Source: JBNKWA01 sp050299555 (GTDB lineage Bacteria; Pseudomonadota; Alphaproteobacteria; Rhodobacterales; Rhodobacteraceae). From it: 64,000 nucleotides of DNA. Shown here piece after piece: positions 60,113-64,000 of this stretch. The first letter of the stretch is position 1; each line of letters starts with the position of its first letter. The stretch lies in NCBI GenBank assembly GCA_050299555.1, contig JBNKWA010000090.1, positions 1 through 64,000 of the forward strand. The letters run 5' to 3'. The position numbers and the translations under genes are program-made. The notes beneath the pieces are model-generated. The model was not told the origin of the DNA and did not search any database. It was given only the letters and a program-made list of their open reading frames with translations.

Positions 60113-62905
60113 CTACTCGGCCGCCACCTGGCCGCCCGCCGGTTCCAACCGCACGGCGGAGAACTTGAACTCCGGGATCTTGCCGTAGGGGTCGAGCTGC
60201 GGGTTGGTCAGGATGTTGGCGGCCGCCTCGACGAAGGCGAAGGGCATGAAGGCGCAATCCTCGCTGACGGCGCGGTCGGCGCGGGTGCCAAGCGTGACCG
60301 TGCCCCGGCGGGTGGTCAGCCGCACCTCGTCGCCGGGGGCAAGGCCGAGCTTCCTCAGCGTCGCGGGGTGCAGCGCCACGAAGGCCTCGGGCTCCAGATG
60401 GTCGAGCACGCCCGCCCGGCGGGTCATCGAGCCGGTGTGCCAATGCTCCAGCTGGCGTCCGGTGATCAGGATCATCGGATAGTCCCGGTCGGGCGTCTCG
60501 GCCGGCGGCGTCACCTCGGCCGGCGTGAAGCGGGCCCGCCCCTCGGCGCGGGGAAAGCCGTCGCCGAAGACGATCGGCTGGCCCGGGTCCTCGGGCGTCA
60601 GCGACGGATAGGTGACGGCCTGTTTCTCGAGCCGCTCCCAGGTGATGTTGTCGAGCGATTTCATGCCCCGCTTCATCTCGGCGAAGACCTCGCGCGGGTG
60701 GGTATAGGGCCAGTCGAGCCCCAGCCGCCGGGCAAGCGCGGTGGTGATCCACCAATCCTCGCGTGCCTCGCCCGGCGGCGGCACCGCCGGCCGCCCCATC
60801 TGCACCTGCCGGTTGGTGTTGGTGACGGTGCCGGTCTTCTCGGGCCATGCGGTGGCGGGCAGGATCACGTCGGCATAGTTCGCCGTCTCGGTCAGGAAGA
60901 TGTCCTGCACCACCAGGTGCTCCAGCTTGGCCAGCGCCTCGCGGGCATGGGCGACATCGGGGTCGGACATCGCCGGGTTCTCGCCGAGGATGTACATGCC
61001 GCGGATGCGGCCGGCATGGATCGCGTCGATGATCTCGACCACGGTCAGGCCCTTCTGGGCCGAGAAATCGCCGGAATGCCAGATCTCGGAGAAGGCCGAG
61101 CGGACGCCGTCGTCGGTGACGCTCTGGTAGTCGGGCAGGAACATCGGGATCAGCCCGGCATCCGAGGCGCCCTGCACGTTGTTCTGGCCGCGGAGCGGAT
61201 GCAGCCCGGTCCCCGGCCGGCCGACATGGCCGCACATCAGCGCCAGCGAGATCAGGCAGCGGGAATTGTCGGTGCCGTGGATGTGCTGCGAGATGCCCAT
61301 GCCCCAGAAGATCATGCCGGCCCGGGCGGTGGCGAAGTCGCGCGCCACCTGGCGCAGGGTATGGGCGTCGATGCCGCACACGGCGGCCATCTTTTCGGGT
61401 GCGAAGGCCAGCAGGTGGTCCTTCATCGCGTCCCAGTTCTCGGTGAAGGCCGAGATGTACTGCTGGTCGTAGAGGTGCTCGGTGACGATCACGTTCATGA
61501 TCGCGTTCAGCATCGCCACGTCGGTGCCGGGGCGGAACTTGAGCCGGTGGGTGGCGTAGCGGCCGAGGCCCACGCCGCGAGGGTCCATCACGATCAGCTT
61601 GCCGCCGCGCTTGGCGAACTGCTTGAAATAGGTGGCGGCAACGGGGTGGTTCTCGATCGGGTTGGAGCCGATGACGATGGCGACGTCGGCATGCTCGATC
61701 TCGTTGAAGGTCGCGGTCACGGCACCGGAGCCGACATTCTCCATCAGCGCGGCAACGCTCGAGGCGTGGCAGAGCCGGGTGCAGTGGTCGACGTTGTTGT
61801 GGCCGAAGCCCTGCCGGATCAGCTTCTGGAAGAGATACGCCTCTTCATTCGAGCATTTGGCCGAGCCGAAGCCCGCTACCCGCTCGCCGGTGTCGTCGCG
61901 CAGGCGCGCCAGCCCGCCGGCGGCGGCGTCGAGCGCCTCGTCCCAGCTCACCTCGCGGAAATGCGTCTGCCAGTTGGCGGGGTCGACGTTCAGCCCCTTG
62001 GCCGGCGCGTCCTCGCGCCGGACCAGCGGTTTGGTCAGCCGGTGCGGGTGGGCGATATAGTCGAAGCCGAACCGGCCCTTGACGCAAAGCCGGTTCTCGT
62101 TGGCGGGGCCGTCGGCCCCCTCGACCCAGGCGATGCGGTCGCCCTTGACCTTGAAGGAAAGCTGGCAGCCGACGCCGCAATAGGGGCAGACGGAGTTGAC
62201 CTCGCGGTCATAGCCGCGGCTGTCGCCACGCTGCGCGGCATCAAGCGCCGCCGCCGGCATCAGCGCGCCGGTGGGGCAGGCCTGCACGCATTCGCCGCAG
62301 GCGACGCAGGTGGACTGACCCATGGGATCGGCGATGTCGAAGACCGGATAGGCGTCGTGGCCGCGACCGGCCATGCCGATGACGTCGTTCACCTGCACTT
62401 CGCGGCAGGCGCGCACGCAGAGGCCGCACTGGATGCAGGCATCGAGATTGACCCGCATCGCAAGGTGGCTGTCGTCGAGCAGCGGCACCCGGTCGCGCTC
62501 CAGCTTCGGGAAGCGGCTGGCCGCGACCTTCTGCGCCTCGACCATGTCCCACAGATGCGCAGAGCGGTCATGGGCGGCATCCCGGGTCGGCTGGTCGGCC
62601 ACGAGCAGTTCCATCACCATTTCGCGAGCCCTGGTCGCCCGTGCCGTGCCGGTGCGGACCACCATCCCTTCGGCCGGCTTGCGGATGCAGCTGGCCGCGA
62701 GTGTGCGCTCGCCCTCGATCTCGACCATGCAGGCGCGGCAGTTGCCGTCCGGCCGATAGCCCTTCTCGCCCGAATGGCAGAGGTGCGGGATGCGATTGCC
62801 CTGCCGCAGTGCAACGTCCCAGATCGTCTCGCCCGGTTCGGCGGTCACCCTGGTTTCGTCCAGCGTGAAGGACACGGGTTGGGGCGGGGCGCCGGTCTTG
62901 GTCAT
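60113..62905 (-). CDS. fdsA: NAD-dependent formate dehydrogenase alpha subunit
   Basis: 930 residues. N-terminal [2Fe-2S] domain (C43, C56, C59, C73), two ferredoxin-type [4Fe-4S] sites (C157-C167 and C200-C210), a further [4Fe-4S] (C240, C243, C247, C274) and the Mo/W-bis-MGD catalytic domain. The active-site Cys379 is followed by His380 in CTRLCHASSV. It oxidises formate to CO2. The diaphorase partners FdsB/FdsG and maturation gene fdsC are not next to it, so they must be elsewhere or another acceptor is used. Confidence 0.92.
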   Translation of the reverse strand: MTKTGAPPQPVSFTLDETRVTAEPGETIWDVALRQGNRIPHLCHSGEKGYRPDGNCRACMVEIEGERTLAASCIRKPAEGMVVRTGTARATRAREMVMELLVADQPTRDAAHDRSAHLWDMVEAQKVAASRFPKLERDRVPLLDDSHLAMRVNLDACIQCGLCVRACREVQVNDVIGMAGRGHDAYPVFDIADPMGQSTCVACGECVQACPTGALMPAAALDAAQRGDSRGYDREVNSVCPYCGVGCQLSFKVKGDRIAWVEGADGPANENRLCVKGRFGFDYIAHPHRLTKPLVRREDAPAKGLNVDPANWQTHFREVSWDEALDAAAGGLARLRDDTGERVAGFGSAKCSNEEAYLFQKLIRQGFGHNNVDHCTRLCHASSVAALMENVGSGAVTATFNEIEHADVAIVIGSNPIENHPVAATYFKQFAKRGGKLIVMDPRGVGLGRYATHRLKFRPGTDVAMLNAIMNVIVTEHLYDQQYISAFTENWDAMKDHLLAFAPEKMAAVCGIDAHTLRQVARDFATARAGMIFWGMGISQHIHGTDNSRCLISLALMCGHVGRPGTGLHPLRGQNNVQGASDAGLIPMFLPDYQSVTDDGVRSAFSEIWHSGDFSAQKGLTVVEIIDAIHAGRIRGMYILGENPAMSDPDVAHAREALAKLEHLVVQDIFLTETANYADVILPATAWPEKTGTVTNTNRQVQMGRPAVPPPGEAREDWWITTALARRLGLDWPYTHPREVFAEMKRGMKSLDNITWERLEKQAVTYPSLTPEDPGQPIVFGDGFPRAEGRARFTPAEVTPPAETPDRDYPMILITGRQLEHWHTGSMTRRAGVLDHLEPEAFVALHPATLRKLGLAPGDEVRLTTRRGTVTLGTRADRAVSEDCAFMPFAFVEAAANILTNPQLDPYGKIPEFKFSAVRLEPAGGQVAAE

Positions 62906-63066
62906 GGGCTCGACTCTCCTCTGCTGGGCCCGATCTACATCATCGGGGCCGGGTGGTCAGGTGCAAATGCCGACTTGCCGCGCAGCTCCGGCGACACGGC
63001 TTGGCTGTGGACATTGCGCGCCAAACCCGGAAACATCGGGCAAGACCAACTGGGGAGGCACTGGGC

Positions 63067-64000
63067 ATGGACAGCCTTCTCGCCGAGGCAGGGGCGATCG
63101 CCAACCAGCTCTGGACCTTTGCCACCGGGCTGTGGCGGCCGTGGCCGCTGATCCAGATCGGCATCATCGCCCTGCTCTGGCTTGCAGCCCATCTGCTGGC
63201 CCGGGTGATCGAGCCCCGGCTCGATTCCTGGATGCGTGGGCTGAAGAACAAGCGCGTTGCCCAGCTGCGGGCGCTGATCGTGCTTGTGCGCCGAACCCGG
63301 AGCTTTCTTTTCGTTACGCTCGCCTGGGCCGTCTACCTTGCCATGCGCGCCTATACCTGGCCCAGCCGGTCGTTCCTGATCGGCATTGTCGCAACGCTGG
63401 CGGCGGCCTGGGTCTTTGTCGCCATCGCCTCGCGGCTGATCCGCAACGAGTTCCTCAGCCGCGTGGTCAGCTGGGGGGCCTGGATCTTTACCACGATCCA
63501 GATCCTCGATGTCGACGATCGGGCCAACGACATTCTGAACCGCATCGCCATCGATCTCGGCGAGACCCGGATCTCGGCGCTGCTGGTGCTGCAGGCGATG
63601 CTGACGCTGGGCATCCTGCTGGCCATCGCCGCCTGGCTGAGCGAGACCATCCGCGGCCGGATCCGGGCGCGCGAGGACATGTCGCCATCGATCCGGGTCT
63701 TTACCGAGAAGGTCAGCGCGATCGTGCTCTATGTGGTCGCGGCGGTCATCGGCCTGCAGATGATCGGGTTCGACCTGTCATCGCTGACGCTGTTCTCAGG
63801 CGCGGTCGGGCTCGGCGTCGGCTTTGGCCTGCAAAAAGTGGTGTCGAACCTGATCTCGGGACTGATCGTGCTTCTGGACAAGTCGATCAAGCCGGGTGAC
63901 GTGATCTCGCTGGGCGAGACCTTTGGCTGGGTGACCGACCTCAATGCCCGCTATGCCGGGGTCGTGACCCGGGACGGGCGCGAGTACCTGATCCCGAACG
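63067..64000 (+). CDS. MscS family mechanosensitive channel (partial)
   Basis: The first 311 residues; the gene runs out of the window. Several N-terminal helices are followed by the pore helix GAVGLGVGFGLQKVVSNLIS and the start of the beta domain (IVLLDKSIKPGDVISLGETF GWV). The GLGxGxGxQ pattern is the MscS TM3 signature. It would release solutes on hypo-osmotic shock. GGGAGG lies nine bases before the ATG at 63067. It is divergent from fdsA. Confidence 0.88.
   Translation, partial: MDSLLAEAGAIANQLWTFATGLWRPWPLIQIGIIALLWLAAHLLARVIEPRLDSWMRGLKNKRVAQLRALIVLVRRTRSFLFVTLAWAVYLAMRAYTWPSRSFLIGIVATLAAAWVFVAIASRLIRNEFLSRVVSWGAWIFTTIQILDVDDRANDILNRIAIDLGETRISALLVLQAMLTLGILLAIAAWLSETIRGRIRAREDMSPSIRVFTEKVSAIVLYVVAAVIGLQMIGFDLSSLTLFSGAVGLGVGFGLQKVVSNLISGLIVLLDKSIKPGDVISLGETFGWVTDLNARYAGVVTRDGREYLIPN

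Overview
The window is chromosomal DNA of a GC-rich alphaproteobacterium, most probably a member of the Rhodobacterales. The reasons are the gene order ffh - GNAT acetyltransferases - chorismate mutase - rpsP - rimM - trmD - rplS, the MipZ division ATPase, a TrcR-like (DUF1013) regulator, a phasin, crotonyl-CoA carboxylase/reductase of the ethylmalonyl-CoA pathway, a luxR/luxI pair and pntAB. Almost all genes have ordinary housekeeping character. The right end cuts a mechanosensitive channel gene. The left end carries an ABC exporter whose start may lie outside.

Layout. 1-3.2 kb (+): ABC exporter, P-loop kinase-like protein and tlyA, coupled by ATGA overlaps. 3.2-6.3 kb (-): a short-chain dehydrogenase with a degenerate active site, an RsmC-like methyltransferase, clpS and a phasin, then a divergent D,D-carboxypeptidase with a SPOR domain. 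8.3-20.5 kb (-): mipZ, rpmE, a membrane protein, and a long translation/secretion operon from ffh to rplS that contains eight tandem paralogous GNAT acetyltransferases. 20.7-24.3 kb (+): two sulfotransferase-like genes, the second a fused double module. 24.3-28.4 kb: MFS transporter, zapE, a DUF2158-like protein and a secreted lectin-like protein. 28.5-30.8 kb (+): a helical protein overlapping a 144-bp-repeat TPR protein. 31.1-37.5 kb (+): a PlsB-like acyltransferase, ccrA, a small ORF, luxR, luxI and a RecD-like helicase, bracketed on each side by a pair of the same ~80 bp repeat in inverted orientation. 37.7-39.4 kb: a visibly more A/T-rich island with a small protein and a chimera of a DnaG-type CHC2 zinc finger, a helical linker domain and a nucleoside-deoxyribosyltransferase/TIR-like domain. 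This is the best candidate for an undescribed system, probably defence related. 39.5-48.1 kb: DUF1194 protein, SDR, cytochrome c, FAH-family hydrolase, glycerate kinase, trcR, RNase T2, TauE/SafE permease and TIGR02186 protein. 48.2-54.7 kb (-): metK, murJ, a DegT-family protein lacking the PLP lysine, an asparagine-synthase-type amidotransferase and an HpcH-type aldolase. 54.9-64 kb: a coiled-coil membrane protein, pntAB, a CDGSH protein, an orphan formate dehydrogenase alpha subunit and MscS.

The intergenic DNA holds at least four families of short repeats (called A, B, C and D here). Families A and B keep a common core or layout while the stem arms differ in sequence between copies yet remain self-complementary. 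That pattern suggests a selected hairpin rather than simple copying. No tRNA, rRNA or CRISPR array was seen.
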